Positions 24,978 through 33,477 of a stretch of DNA of 64,000 nucleotides are shown one piece after another. Both the position numbers and the translations under genes were made by a program. Source of the stretch: Centipeda artemidis DSM 19719 (lineage in GTDB: Bacteria > Bacillota > Negativicutes > Selenomonadales > Selenomonadaceae); the NCBI RefSeq assembly GCF_000426665.1, contig NZ_AUFU01000009.1:1-64000 (forward strand), given 5' to 3'. The notes under the pieces were generated by a model. That model saw nothing but the letters and a program-made list of their open reading frames with translations. It had not been told where the DNA came from and made no database searches. How positions within the stretch are numbered: position 1 is the first letter of the stretch; each line of letters opens with the position of its first letter.

Positions 24978-25960
24978 GACGTCTCCCTCCCCTCACGCAG
25001 ACGGGGATCGGCAATGCCGTAGAGGATGTTCGCAATGAGATTGCCCGCAAAGACGAATATCGCGCTGAAGATCGCGATGCCGAGCAGCAGCGAGAGATCG
25101 CCGCGCAGTCCCGCCAGCGTCACCGTGCCGCCGAGTCCGGGATAGGAAAACACCGTCTCCGCGAGAATCGCGCCGCCGAACAGCTCATTGAACGACGCAA
25201 ACTGCAAGGTAATTGCAGGCAAAGCGATATTGCGCAGTCCATGCCGCCGTACGCGCTGCCACAGGGATTCGCCCCGCGCCTCGGCAAAGAGCATATAGTT
25301 CGTGCTCATCACCTCGAGCAGCTTTTCCCTTGTTTGGAGCGTGATCGAGGAGATGCCCGTCACGCTGAGCGTGAGCGCGGGCAGAATCAGATGCCGGATC
25401 TGATCCGCCATCGTCACCTCCTCATGCAGTTTCCCGATGGGCGTTGCGAGCGCGAGCGGGAACCACTGCAGCTGAACGGAAAAAATCATCAAAAAGAGCA
25501 GCCCGAGCCAAAAGATCGGTACGGACACGCAGAGCAGAGAAAATCCTTGAATCGCCTTATCGAGCGCACTGTCGCGGTACATCCCCGATAGTACCCCGAA
25601 GACGAAGCCGATGACGCCCGAGAGCGCCCACGCCGTCATCATGAGAAGCAGCGTCAAGCGAAACTTTTCCCCGATGACATCGAGCACAGGCGCACGATAG
25701 ATGAAGGACATGCCGAAGTCCCCGTGCAGGATATGCCCGCCCCACAAGAGGAATCGGTCGAGCGGCGGGCGGTCAAAGCCCCAATACGCCGCAACCAGCG
25801 CATGCTGCTCCGCCGACGCTGTCTTATTCGCGAAGTACGCATCAATTGGATCGATCGGCGAGTGCGCCAGCAGGATAAAGCTGACGATGCTCACGGCGAT
25901 CAACAGCAGTATCAGCCGCAGCGTACTGCGTCCGAGGAGTCGTGCCATATGCGTCGTCAT
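24974..25960 (-). CDS. ABC importer permease (DppB/NikB type)
   Basis: A 328-residue permease from ATG 25960 (MTTHMARLLGRSTLRLILLL). The longer frame to 26056 overlaps the substrate-binding gene and is not supported; GGAAG lies just before the chosen ATG. It has six hydrophobic spans, the N-terminal LAHSPIDPIDAYF segment typical of the family, HGDFGMSFIYRAPV and an EAA-like loop (LFAEARGESLWQRVRRHGLRNIALPAI). It forms the channel with the next gene's product. Confidence 0.9.
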   Translation of the reverse strand: MTTHMARLLGRSTLRLILLLIAVSIVSFILLAHSPIDPIDAYFANKTASAEQHALVAAYWGFDRPPLDRFLLWGGHILHGDFGMSFIYRAPVLDVIGEKFRLTLLLMMTAWALSGVIGFVFGVLSGMYRDSALDKAIQGFSLLCVSVPIFWLGLLFLMIFSVQLQWFPLALATPIGKLHEEVTMADQIRHLILPALTLSVTGISSITLQTREKLLEVMSTNYMLFAEARGESLWQRVRRHGLRNIALPAITLQFASFNELFGGAILAETVFSYPGLGGTVTLAGLRGDLSLLLGIAIFSAIFVFAGNLIANILYGIADPRLREGRETS

Positions 25961-25964
25961 CCGC

Positions 25965-27545
25965 TTACTTCCACTGCCATTCGTCGATATTGGCAAGGAT
26001 ACCCATGCCCTGCCCGCGCTCGCCGACATGAAGCGCTCCAATATCCAGACGATCATTCACAAAATACGGCACCTGCACCGTTGCGATCCAGAGATACGGG
26101 AGATCGACCTTCGGTCCCGTCACGCCGTCCCACTGCGCCGCCTTGAACTCGTGCAGCGCCTCCTCGTTCGACGTTGCCGCCATCGCCTTGTCGATGTGCA
26201 TATCGACCGCGGGATTGTGATAAACGGCGGGGTTATTGATAACATTGACGCCGATCTGGGACGAGTGGAAGTAGTTATAGAGCGCCTGCGGCGTGTAGTC
26301 GCCGAACGCCCACGTCGTCGGGATGTTCCGCGCAACCTTGCGCGCCTCCGACCACGGCGTCGACTTCGCGATGATATTGATGCCGAGCTTCTTCGCATCG
26401 TCGGCGAGCGCAACCGCCGTGTTGTAGCGCTGCAGATCGTTGGCGCGCCCGTTGATGACGAACTCCGCCTTCACGCCGTTCTTCTCGCGGATGCCGTCGC
26501 CGTCCGTGTCCTTCCAGCCCGCGTCCTCGAGGATCTGCTTTGCCTCATCCACGCGGTTGTCAGGCTCCTGCAGATCGTTGTTCGCCCATGCAAGCGCCTC
26601 GGCAAAGTTCATCGTCGGCTTTGCAAATCCGCCGAGCCCATTCTCGATGATGGTCTTACGGTCGATGCCGATGTTCAGCGCACGGCGGATCGCGGGATCG
26701 CTCGTAACATTATTTCCGATGAGCACACCGTTTTCGTCATGCTCGGGTACCTGCGGCAGATTAATGCAAAAACTGTCGATCGAGTCCATGAGCACGAGGT
26801 TCATATGCGGCACGCTTGCGCCCGCAAATTCGGGCGGCGCGAAGATCAGATCCACCTGCCCCGACTGCGCCGCCGCAAGCACCGCGTCATCGCCGAGGTT
26901 CAGCACCGTGACCTTCTTCAGCTTCGGCTTCTCCCCATAGTAATACTCGTTCGGCTCCATGATGAGCTGCTGTTCCTTTTGGAACGAGACCACCTTCCAC
27001 GGGCCGCTGCCGACGGGCGCCGTCGCATAGCCCTCCTTGTAGGCGTGTTTCGGCACGATGCCGAGGCTTGCCGCCGTCTCGAGGAACACCGACCACGGCT
27101 TCGTCAGCGTGAACTCCACCTGCGTATTCGACAGCACACGCGCAGACGCCAGCGCCGTCAGATCCACGGCGCCGCCGGCAGCCTTTGCCGTCTCATAGGT
27201 GAATACGACGTCCTCCGCCGTCACCGGCGTGCCGTCCGAGAACTTCGCATCATCGCGCAGCGTAAAGACATACTGCATCCCGTCGGGCGACTGCTTGACC
27301 TCCGTCGCGAGCTCCTTCACGAGATTGTTGTCGCGGTCATGCCCCATGAGCGCGCTATGAAACGGATCGGGTCCCCACAGCCCCCAGCCTGCCGTCGGGT
27401 CAAATCCCTCGCCGACCATGTATTTACCGACAGAGATAACGATTTCCCCCTTATCGGCGCGTTCATTCTTCGGCTGCTCGCTTCCTCCGCAGCCGGCTGC
27501 GAGCAGCATCAGCGCCGCCATCAAATACATACAAAGCTTTTTCAT
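25965..27545 (-). CDS. Substrate-binding lipoprotein of a nickel/peptide-type ABC importer (SBP family 5)
   Basis: A 526-residue lipoprotein: signal peptide MKKLCMYLMAALMLLAAGC with a lipobox ending at C19, then a cluster C family 5 binding fold (YVFTLRDDAKFSDGTPVTAEDVVFTYE, SDPAIRRALNIGIDRKTIIENGLGG). Lgt encoded in this window would modify C19. It is the first gene of a five-gene operon. The family takes oligopeptides, nickel, or metal-chelate complexes; the GWGLWGPDPF start resembles nickel-type members, but I cannot settle the ligand. Confidence 0.88.
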   Translation of the reverse strand: MKKLCMYLMAALMLLAAGCGGSEQPKNERADKGEIVISVGKYMVGEGFDPTAGWGLWGPDPFHSALMGHDRDNNLVKELATEVKQSPDGMQYVFTLRDDAKFSDGTPVTAEDVVFTYETAKAAGGAVDLTALASARVLSNTQVEFTLTKPWSVFLETAASLGIVPKHAYKEGYATAPVGSGPWKVVSFQKEQQLIMEPNEYYYGEKPKLKKVTVLNLGDDAVLAAAQSGQVDLIFAPPEFAGASVPHMNLVLMDSIDSFCINLPQVPEHDENGVLIGNNVTSDPAIRRALNIGIDRKTIIENGLGGFAKPTMNFAEALAWANNDLQEPDNRVDEAKQILEDAGWKDTDGDGIREKNGVKAEFVINGRANDLQRYNTAVALADDAKKLGINIIAKSTPWSEARKVARNIPTTWAFGDYTPQALYNYFHSSQIGVNVINNPAVYHNPAVDMHIDKAMAATSNEEALHEFKAAQWDGVTGPKVDLPYLWIATVQVPYFVNDRLDIGALHVGERGQGMGILANIDEWQWK

Positions 27546-27589
27546 TAATAATCCTTTCTTTAAATCCTATGAGTTTTACGTCTTTTCGA

Positions 27590-27760
27590 ATGTCGAAAGC
27601 ATCTTCCCTCCTTTAACATGACCGATACGGGCACAGCTTCGACATTGCTCCGGCTTTTTCAGTCTCATCTTCCACATCATTTTAACATTTTTTGACCGAT
27701 CGTCAATCATTGAAAATGAAAATCTATAAATTCGTTGTTCAAATGATTCTGCATGTCGAA
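27590..27760. promoter_or_regulatory. Divergent control region of ABC importer and Crp/Fnr regulator
   Basis: For the importer (minus strand): TTGACG (27706-27701), 16 bases, TAAAAT (27684-27679). The palindrome TTGACCGATCGTCAA (27692-27706; arms TTGAC/GTCAA) overlaps that -35 box. In addition the eight-base motif TTCGACAT occurs three times: minus strand at 27590-27597, plus at 27638-27645 and minus at 27753-27760. The first copy sits in a TTTCGA/TCGAAA inverted repeat. These are candidate binding sites for the divergently encoded regulator. Confidence 0.6.
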
Positions 27761-27777
27761 AATCAACCGAAACATTT

Positions 27778-27806
27778 TTGCAGCCCTATTCATCCTATGT
27801 TATAAT
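27778..27806 (+). promoter_or_regulatory. Promoter for the Crp/Fnr-family regulator
   Basis: TTGCAG (27778-27783), 17-base spacer and TATAAT (27801-27806) lie about 35 bases upstream of the start. A TTCGACAT motif copy ends 18 bases before the -35 box, suggesting autoregulation. Confidence 0.65.
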
Positions 27807-27845
27807 CAATGAAAATATTTCTCCCTCTGTGCAAAGGAGTACATG

Positions 27846-28544
27846 ATGGCGACGAACGACACGAAAAACGCGGCACAGATTCTCGCAAAGACGTCCCTCG
27901 CAGCGGGAATGAACGAAGAGGATCTCGAGGAGTTGCTCGCCTCCGCCGAGGTGGCGCTGCGCACTTACCCAAAAGGCGCGATGATTTTTCACGACGGCGA
28001 TATGCCGCACTCGCTCTATATCCTGCTCGAAGGCGAGGTACATATCCTCAAGGATACCTACTCGGGGCGCCAAATCTTTATCTCGGAGATCGATCACCCG
28101 GGGGATATGTTCGGTGAGGTCTATGAAGTCCTGCGCCGTCCATATGACATGTATGTCCGTGCTGTGACGAAGGTGCGTCTGCTCGAGGTGTCGAGTCATC
28201 TATTCACCCTCGATGTTGGCGCAGCACCGCATCGCAGTGCGCTCATCGTCCAGCGCAATCTCATGAAAATCTTTGCAGGCAAGGCGTACGCAATGCACAC
28301 GAAACTCAAGATCCTCGCGAGCGGCACCCTGCGCGAAAAGATTGTGCGTTACCTCTTCCCCCATGTGGATGCAGAAGGCAACGTAACGCTCACTGTCAGC
28401 CGTGAATTTATCGCCGCATATCTTGCCGTCAGCCGCCCATCCCTCTCGCGCGAGTTGAGCACCATGCAGCGCGAAGGCATCATTGAGGCAACGGGACGCA
28501 AAATCCGCGTGCTCGACATGGATGTATTCGAATCGTATTTGTGA
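27846..28544 (+). CDS. Crp/Fnr family transcriptional regulator
   Basis: A 232-residue regulator from the ATG at 27846, six bases after AGGAG (ATG 27843 is only three bases away from it). N-terminal cyclic-nucleotide-binding-like beta barrel (ALRTYPKGAMIFHDGDMPHSLYILLEGEVHILKDTYSGRQIFISEIDHPGDMFGEVYEVL), dimer helix, and C-terminal winged helix with recognition region VSREFIAAYLAVSRPSLSRELSTMQREGII. It lacks the cysteine set of Fnr at the N-terminus, so an Fe-S sensor of that type is unlikely. Divergent from the ABC importer, which it probably controls. Confidence 0.87.
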   Translation: MATNDTKNAAQILAKTSLAAGMNEEDLEELLASAEVALRTYPKGAMIFHDGDMPHSLYILLEGEVHILKDTYSGRQIFISEIDHPGDMFGEVYEVLRRPYDMYVRAVTKVRLLEVSSHLFTLDVGAAPHRSALIVQRNLMKIFAGKAYAMHTKLKILASGTLREKIVRYLFPHVDAEGNVTLTVSREFIAAYLAVSRPSLSRELSTMQREGIIEATGRKIRVLDMDVFESYL

Positions 28545-28548
28545 CAAC

Positions 28549-28598
28549 AAAAAAGCGCTTGTACCAACGCATAATTACGTTGATACAAGCGCTTTTTT
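28549..28598 (+). terminator. Strong bidirectional terminator
   Basis: A stem of about 20 pairs (AAAAAAGCGCTTGTAcCAACG against CGTTGaTACAAGCGCTTTTTT) with an eight-base loop follows the regulator gene by five bases. Confidence 0.92.
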
Positions 28599-28781
28599 CA
28601 ATTAGGTCGATGATGTGACAGATATACGCCAAAATCCTGCCTCATACCGAAACCATCAGGCGATTGATTTGCCCACGATAATAGACGTACATAGGTCGAC
28701 CAAGGGCACGGCACGCCGCCCCCCCTAGAAGGCGCGCATGATTTGCAACATTTACCCACGACGTGAAATGCCGTACAGTAA
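28599..28781. other. Gene-free stretch with a truncated repeat copy
   Basis: No gene is supported between the terminator and the 124-bp element. At 28615-28644 lies a truncated copy of the right end of that element (GACAGATATACGCCAAAATCC compared with GACACAGCTATGCGCCAAAATCC). At 28741-28756 the block ATTTGCAACATTTACC resembles a block upstream of ald at 57432-57447. Confidence 0.55.
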
Positions 28782-28905
28782 GTGACGCGGAAGTTTGGAT
28801 GCAGAGCAAGGAATGAGAAAAACGCGAGGGAAGGCGTAGTTAAGAGCTACGTCGACCGAAGCGTTTTTCGCAATGACACAGCTATGCGCCAAAATCCCGC
28901 GTCAC
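28782..28905. repeat. MITE/REP-like palindromic element downstream of bioB
   Basis: A 124-base element bounded by near-identical 17-base inverted ends (GTGACGCGGAAGTTTGG at 28782-28798 and CCAAAATCCCGCGTCAC at 28889-28905). Inside, GAAAAACGC (28817-28825) pairs with GCGTTTTTC (28861-28869) and CGTAG with CTACG, so the whole element can fold into a long hairpin. It has no coding capacity and ends ten bases after the bioB stop. A truncated copy lies 140 bases away. Confidence 0.7.
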
Positions 28906-28915
28906 GTCTCACGCC

Positions 28916-29926
28916 TCAACGAGCGCCGCAAGTGCCTGTCATAGCCCTACAATCCTCATCCTTATTCGTCATGCCGAGTTCACGCAGCAGCTCCATGTCC
29001 TCCGCAATCGTTGTGCCGGAGGTAGTGAGCATATTGCCGGTGATGGATGCGGACGCGCCCGCCTTGAACGCGGTTGCGCCGTTCTCGGGGAGGAGCTTGC
29101 GTCCCGCACCGAGGCGGACGTTCGCCGTCGGGTTGATGAAGCGGAAGATCGCAATCGTGCGCAGGATCTCGTCGCCCGAGAGCGGCTCGAGATGCTCGAG
29201 CGCAGTTCCGGGGATCGCCATGAGGGAGTTGAGCGGGATGGACTCGATGCCGAGCTCTTGGAGCGCGAACGCCATCTCGAAGCGGTCGTCCCATGTCTCG
29301 CCCATGCCGATAATGCCGCCGGAGCAGACGCAGAGCCCTTCCGCCTGCGCGTCCTTGATCGTACGGATGCGGTCGGCATAGGTGTGCGTCGTGCAGATTT
29401 CAGGGAAATAGCGCTCGGAGGTCTCGATGTTGTGATGATAGCTCGTCACGCCGATCTCGCGGAGACGGCGGAGCTGGATGCGCGAGAGGAGTCCGTGCGA
29501 GGCGCAGAGGTCGATCGTAAGCGTGCGCTTGATCTCCTTGTAGGTATCGATCGCCTGTTCAAATTCTTTGCCGCTGAGCGCACCGCCCGAAGTGACGATG
29601 GAGAACCGATTTGCGCCCGCGTCCTGGTTCGCCTTTGCGTGCGCGATGATCTCTTCCTGCGGGAGGAAGCTGTAGGTCTCGACGCCCGTCTTGTGGCACG
29701 CCGCCTGCGCGCAGTATTTGCAGTTCTCGCCGCAGCGCCCGCTGCGCCCGTTCACGATGGTGCACAGATCGATATGGTTGCCGCAGAACTGCCGCTGAAG
29801 GCGGTATGCCCCCTCCTTGAGCTCTTCGAGCGGAGCTTCGAGGAACAGCGATCGGTCAGTGTCGCGTCCAAGACGATAGCCCGCGATGATCTTTTGTGTA
29901 AGTTCTGCGATATATCCTTTGCGCAT
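28916..29926 (-). CDS. bioB: Biotin synthase BioB
   Basis: A 336-residue radical SAM enzyme inserting sulfur into dethiobiotin. The 4Fe-4S motif is CGENCKYCAQ (CxxxCxxC), with YSFLPQEEI, the SAM-binding IVTSGGALSG, IDLCASHGLLS, SYHHNIETSERYF and GGIIGMGETWDDR that define BioB; the conserved arginine of NVRLGAGRKLL is present. Family-typical length. No other biotin gene is adjacent, so it is a lone bioB with its own regulated promoter at 29969-30014. Confidence 0.95.
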   Translation of the reverse strand: MRKGYIAELTQKIIAGYRLGRDTDRSLFLEAPLEELKEGAYRLQRQFCGNHIDLCTIVNGRSGRCGENCKYCAQAACHKTGVETYSFLPQEEIIAHAKANQDAGANRFSIVTSGGALSGKEFEQAIDTYKEIKRTLTIDLCASHGLLSRIQLRRLREIGVTSYHHNIETSERYFPEICTTHTYADRIRTIKDAQAEGLCVCSGGIIGMGETWDDRFEMAFALQELGIESIPLNSLMAIPGTALEHLEPLSGDEILRTIAIFRFINPTANVRLGAGRKLLPENGATAFKAGASASITGNMLTTSGTTIAEDMELLRELGMTNKDEDCRAMTGTCGAR

Positions 29927-29968
29927 ACAAAAATCCCTGCCTTATCATAAGTAATTTTTATCTTGCTT

Positions 29969-30014
29969 ATTATAAAACAGGAATCGTATCCCGTCAACTA
30001 AATATTTAGTTTAC
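29969..30014 (-). promoter_or_regulatory. bioB promoter overlapped by a near-perfect palindrome (candidate biotin operator)
   Basis: On the minus strand TTGACG (29997-29992), exactly 17 bases, and TATAAT (29974-29969) form a near-consensus promoter 43 bases before the bioB ATG. The 22-base palindrome 29993-30014 (arms GTCAACTAAAT and ATTTAGTTTAC, one mismatched pair) covers the -35 box, the classic layout for repression. The arms recall BirA sites (GTTAAC/GTAAAC type), but the usual 14-16 base gap between half sites is only 10 here. Confidence 0.75.
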
Positions 30015-30025
30015 CGTTTACTTTT

Positions 30026-30856
30026 TCACATATTTTCGAAGAGTTCCCGCAGCTCCGCATGAACGCGGGCGTCGTGCACGCAGACCTCGTTGATGAAATC
30101 CGTAAGATACTCCGAAAAGATGCCCTCCCGCACGCAGAGAGCGCGCAGTGCCGCCTTGCTCTCCTCCGGTGCGACGCTGTACTCGATGCGATGCAGGAGC
30201 CGCGCGAGTTCCCGCCGCGTCTCGGCGCTAAAGAGCAGCTTTAGATTCGCACCCGCCGCCGTACTGCGCTCCGCGCGCACAAGCCATGTGCGCGTCGAGA
30301 GGTCGTCATTGACATTTGCGAAGCCCTCACGCGCCCATTCCTCCCCCGCCGAGAGATCGTCGTCCCGATCGCCGGGCGTAAAGTGAATCTCCTTATAGAG
30401 CGCGTCGTTCAGGAGGCGCACGATCTCGGGCTTGGCATAGAGCCTACGCTCGCCGCGCACGGGGAAATCACCCGCGCGCAGGAGGTCGAGCATGCCGTGG
30501 TAGCGCACGTTCGGATAGCTCGTGTAGAGCGCCCCCGTCTCCTTGAGCCTGCGGTTCAGCGCCATGAGGACGTCGTAGGGTTCGTGTGCGAACTCGAGCG
30601 CAAACTCCGCGATGATCCGGTCGAACATTTCCTCGGGGAACGGCAGAATTTCTTTTTGGCAGTCCGTCACATGCCAGTGTATCCGAAGCGGCGCGAGCGT
30701 TTCATGTGCCGCGACCTCTTCGTAAGGCGTGACGGCATGAATCTCGGCGTCCGGGTAAAGCGCGCGCAGATGCGCGAGCCGCTCCGATCCGTCGATAATG
30801 AGGATCGTCAACCGCTCGGGGCTTTCGGTCAGCAGCTCCGCCAAATCCGTTTTCAC
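30026..30856 (-). CDS. Methyltransferase-like protein (class I fold) with atypical SAM loop
   Basis: A 276-residue protein. The first half resembles a class I methyltransferase: TILIIDGSERLAHLRALYPDAEIHAVTP, then LPFPEEMFDRIIAEFALEFAHEPYDVLMALNRRLKETGALYTSYPNVRYHGMLDLL, the usual motif IV-V region. The glycine-rich motif I (normally DxGxGxG) is replaced by IIDGSER, so SAM binding is unproven. The second half is all helical with unknown role. It overlaps the OGT-like gene by four bases and is likely a partner in the same modification pathway. Confidence 0.65.
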   Translation of the reverse strand: MKTDLAELLTESPERLTILIIDGSERLAHLRALYPDAEIHAVTPYEEVAAHETLAPLRIHWHVTDCQKEILPFPEEMFDRIIAEFALEFAHEPYDVLMALNRRLKETGALYTSYPNVRYHGMLDLLRAGDFPVRGERRLYAKPEIVRLLNDALYKEIHFTPGDRDDDLSAGEEWAREGFANVNDDLSTRTWLVRAERSTAAGANLKLLFSAETRRELARLLHRIEYSVAPEESKAALRALCVREGIFSEYLTDFINEVCVHDARVHAELRELFENM

Positions 30857-32304
30857 AATGCAAAGTCTCCGCGTTCTGCCCAGATACGCGCAATCGCTTC
30901 CTCGGCGGCACGCAGATATGCCGCCTCGTCCATCAGCGGCGACGTCTCCACCTGCGCACGGAGTGCCGCGCGTCCCGCGCGCACCTCGCCGATGCGTCCC
31001 GCGAGATCGACGGCGATCTGCTCATAGGCGCGTTCGTCCGCGCCGATCCACTCCGTATGTCCCGCCGCCGTGAGGATGCTCGCCCCCAACCGCGCGGCAT
31101 GGGTCTCTCCGCGCAGGGAGACGACGGGAACGCCCATGTAGAGTGCGGTCGCCGTGGATGCGCCGCCCGCATAGGGGAATGTGTCGAGCGCGATGTCGAT
31201 GTCGCCGTAGTCTGCGAGATAGTCCTGCTTGCCACGGCGCACGAAGATGCGCTTCATCGGCATCTTCATGCCGTCAAGCATCTCGAGGATGGTCGTCACA
31301 CGCAGGGGACTGTCCACGGCATCTTGGAGCACGAGACGCGATTTTGGCACCTTTTTGAGGATGCGCTCCCACACCTTCAGAACCGCCTCGTTGATTTTCA
31401 TAAAGTTTTGCAGGACGCCGAAGGTCACCGGCTCATCTGCTGGGCGCGCGGAGACCTTCGCGGCGCGCATCTCGGCGGTCGGCGTCATGACAAACGCGTG
31501 CGGGAGACGCAGCAGCTCCTCGCTGTAAAACTCCTCCGTCCCCGCCGGCGAGAGTACTTCGTCCGTCAGGAAGCCGTCGACAAAGGACACCCCCGTCGTC
31601 GCGAACCAGCCGATGCCGGAGATCTGCACGGGCGCAGGGCAGCGTGCGAGCACCATGAGCGTCATGCCGCCCTCGGTATGTCCGCCGAGGTCGACGAGCA
31701 CGTCGATCTCATCAGTGCGAATGCACTCCGCCTGCTCCTCGATGGAGATGTTCTCAAGAGACGCATAGCGTACGTCGGCGCACAGGGACTCCGTGAACGC
31801 ATCCGCGCGGTCGCTGAGCGAGTATGCGTAAATATCGTATTTTTCCCTGAGGCCGCGCATCAGCCCCGCGTAAAAGAGCGATGAGGACGAATCGAGGAAA
31901 TGCGGTGCGATAAAGCCGATGCGCAGACGCTCATGCCGTACGTTCTCACGCGGTGCAAGCGGTTCTTCGTGGCGGTAGAGCGTCGCGTACATGTCGAACT
32001 GCGCCTTGAGCTCCTTCGGCGTGAGGTTCGGCACGGCATGGCAGAGGTAGAGGTAGTTGGAGAAGTGCTCGCGCTGACTCCGCAGAAATTTATCCTCCGT
32101 CGCCGCTTCAAAATACGAGGCGAGCGCGCCCTCCGTATCGGCGAGCGCGCCGCAGCACGCGCCCATCATCTCGGAGAAGCGCCACTGTTCCTCGTCCGGG
32201 ATCTCGTTGTTGCGGCGCATGTGCAGGATCGCTTCAATCGCCTCATAGATGTATCCCGTGTGAATATCCTCGCGAATCGCGCTGTAGTCCTCCATCCAAC
32301 TCAT
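30853..32304 (-). CDS. OGT-like glycosyltransferase (GT41, SPINDLY family)
   Basis: A 483-residue protein: helical TPR-like N-terminus (about residues 1-125), then the GT41 catalytic domain with RLRIGFIAPHFLDSSSSLFY, VLVDLGGHTEGGMTLMVLARCPAPVQISGIGWFATTG, and the C-terminal nucleotide-sugar-binding part (VTFGVLQNFMKINEAVLKVWERILKKVPKSRLVLQD, DTFPYAGGASTATALYMGVPVVSLRG). Bacterial relatives glycosylate proteins such as flagellins, but the acceptor here is not shown. It shares overlaps with its neighbours on both sides, so it is cotranscribed with the metallophosphoesterase and methyltransferase-like genes. Confidence 0.87.
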   Translation of the reverse strand: MSWMEDYSAIREDIHTGYIYEAIEAILHMRRNNEIPDEEQWRFSEMMGACCGALADTEGALASYFEAATEDKFLRSQREHFSNYLYLCHAVPNLTPKELKAQFDMYATLYRHEEPLAPRENVRHERLRIGFIAPHFLDSSSSLFYAGLMRGLREKYDIYAYSLSDRADAFTESLCADVRYASLENISIEEQAECIRTDEIDVLVDLGGHTEGGMTLMVLARCPAPVQISGIGWFATTGVSFVDGFLTDEVLSPAGTEEFYSEELLRLPHAFVMTPTAEMRAAKVSARPADEPVTFGVLQNFMKINEAVLKVWERILKKVPKSRLVLQDAVDSPLRVTTILEMLDGMKMPMKRIFVRRGKQDYLADYGDIDIALDTFPYAGGASTATALYMGVPVVSLRGETHAARLGASILTAAGHTEWIGADERAYEQIAVDLAGRIGEVRAGRAALRAQVETSPLMDEAAYLRAAEEAIARIWAERGDFAL

Positions 32305-33473
32305 TGCTCTTTTTTCCTTTCCAGTCTAAAAAATGCGATTTCAGGCGGGCATCCGATGCGCAGAGGAAACCAGCTTCCGTTGCCCACGTGCACGTAGCCG
32401 TAGTTGTCGCCGATGCGCACCATGCCGCGCGTGTATTTGAATACGGGGAACAGCGGAAGCCCGAGGAAGCCGAACTGGCTCCCATGGGTATGCCCCGTGA
32501 GCGTCAGCGGTACATTGCCGCGTGCCGCCGCGTCGTCGATGAACTCCGGGTGATGCGCGAGCAGGACGGTCACGGCATCCGGCGGGACATCCGCCATCGC
32601 CGCATCGAAAAACGCCGCCTTCTGCGCCGCAAATCCGTCACCGTGCGCAAAGGGATAATCGACGCCTGCGATATAGATGCCGCGCCCCGGCACCTCAGCC
32701 GCACCGTTCAGCACGACCCGCACACGCCCCGCGCGCGCCATCGCGTCTACGATGCGCCGCCCGTCGTGATAGTATTCGTGGTTGCCGATGCAGTACCAAA
32801 TGCCGTTCGAATAATCTCTGACATGTGCGGCAAGCGTCTCTGCCGCCGCCTCATTTTGACGCTCATCGTCGAAGAGATCACCCGTCACGGCGAGGAGATC
32901 CGCGCCGCGCGCGGCGACCTCCCCGAGCAGCTGCTCAAAATCCTCCACGGAAAAATAGGGTCCCAGATGCATGTCGCTGATCTGCGCGACGACCATGCCC
33001 TCCGCCTCGTGCGGAAGGCGCGCGATGGGAATCGTATAGTCGTTTTGTACCGTATGCAGACGTTCGAAGAACGCGCCATATCCGCTGAGCAGCAGCCCTA
33101 CCGCAGGATAGGCGGCAGCACCCGTGAGCATCCGCCGCCGTGCGGGATCATACGGCGCAGCGAGCAGTCTGCGTCGCAGATACCGCAGTGTGACGCCCGC
33201 GACGACCGCCGCAAGCGTAATCCACTGCGCCGTAAAGAGCAGAATGATGAGAAACGCGACCGCCGCGCCCCACCCGTGCATGAATGCATTGCGAATGAAG
33301 AGGATCAGACTGCCGATACCGAGGATGTCAAACGCCGAGACGCCGAGACGCGCAAAGAACAGCCGCCGCCCCGCGGCGAGATAGCGCAGGAAATACAGCG
33401 ACGCGCCGAGGATCAGGCCGACCGCTCCGATGAGGATCAAAGTGAATATGAGCAAGGGCGCCCCTTTCTGCAC
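32301..33473 (-). CDS. Membrane-anchored metallophosphoesterase (YaeI-like)
   Basis: A 390-residue protein with about four N-terminal hydrophobic spans (residues 5-110), then a calcineurin-like phosphoesterase domain: VVAQISDMHLGPYF, VTGDLFDDER, IGNHEYYHD, TVLLAHHPEF and LTGHTHGSQFGFLG give the full set of metal ligands (D-x-H, GD, GNHE, H, GHTH). Close relatives hydrolyse lipid-linked or nucleotide pyrophosphates; the substrate is not clear. The catalytic domain would sit at the membrane surface. It starts five bases after the AEC transporter stop. Confidence 0.88.
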   Translation of the reverse strand: MQKGAPLLIFTLILIGAVGLILGASLYFLRYLAAGRRLFFARLGVSAFDILGIGSLILFIRNAFMHGWGAAVAFLIILLFTAQWITLAAVVAGVTLRYLRRRLLAAPYDPARRRMLTGAAAYPAVGLLLSGYGAFFERLHTVQNDYTIPIARLPHEAEGMVVAQISDMHLGPYFSVEDFEQLLGEVAARGADLLAVTGDLFDDERQNEAAAETLAAHVRDYSNGIWYCIGNHEYYHDGRRIVDAMARAGRVRVVLNGAAEVPGRGIYIAGVDYPFAHGDGFAAQKAAFFDAAMADVPPDAVTVLLAHHPEFIDDAAARGNVPLTLTGHTHGSQFGFLGLPLFPVFKYTRGMVRIGDNYGYVHVGNGSWFPLRIGCPPEIAFFRLERKKEQ

Positions 33474-33477
33474 GAAC

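Noticed and set aside
29993-30014. Canonical BirA box
   Set aside because: Half sites are similar but the 10-base gap does not fit the usual 14-16 bases; kept only as a candidate operator.
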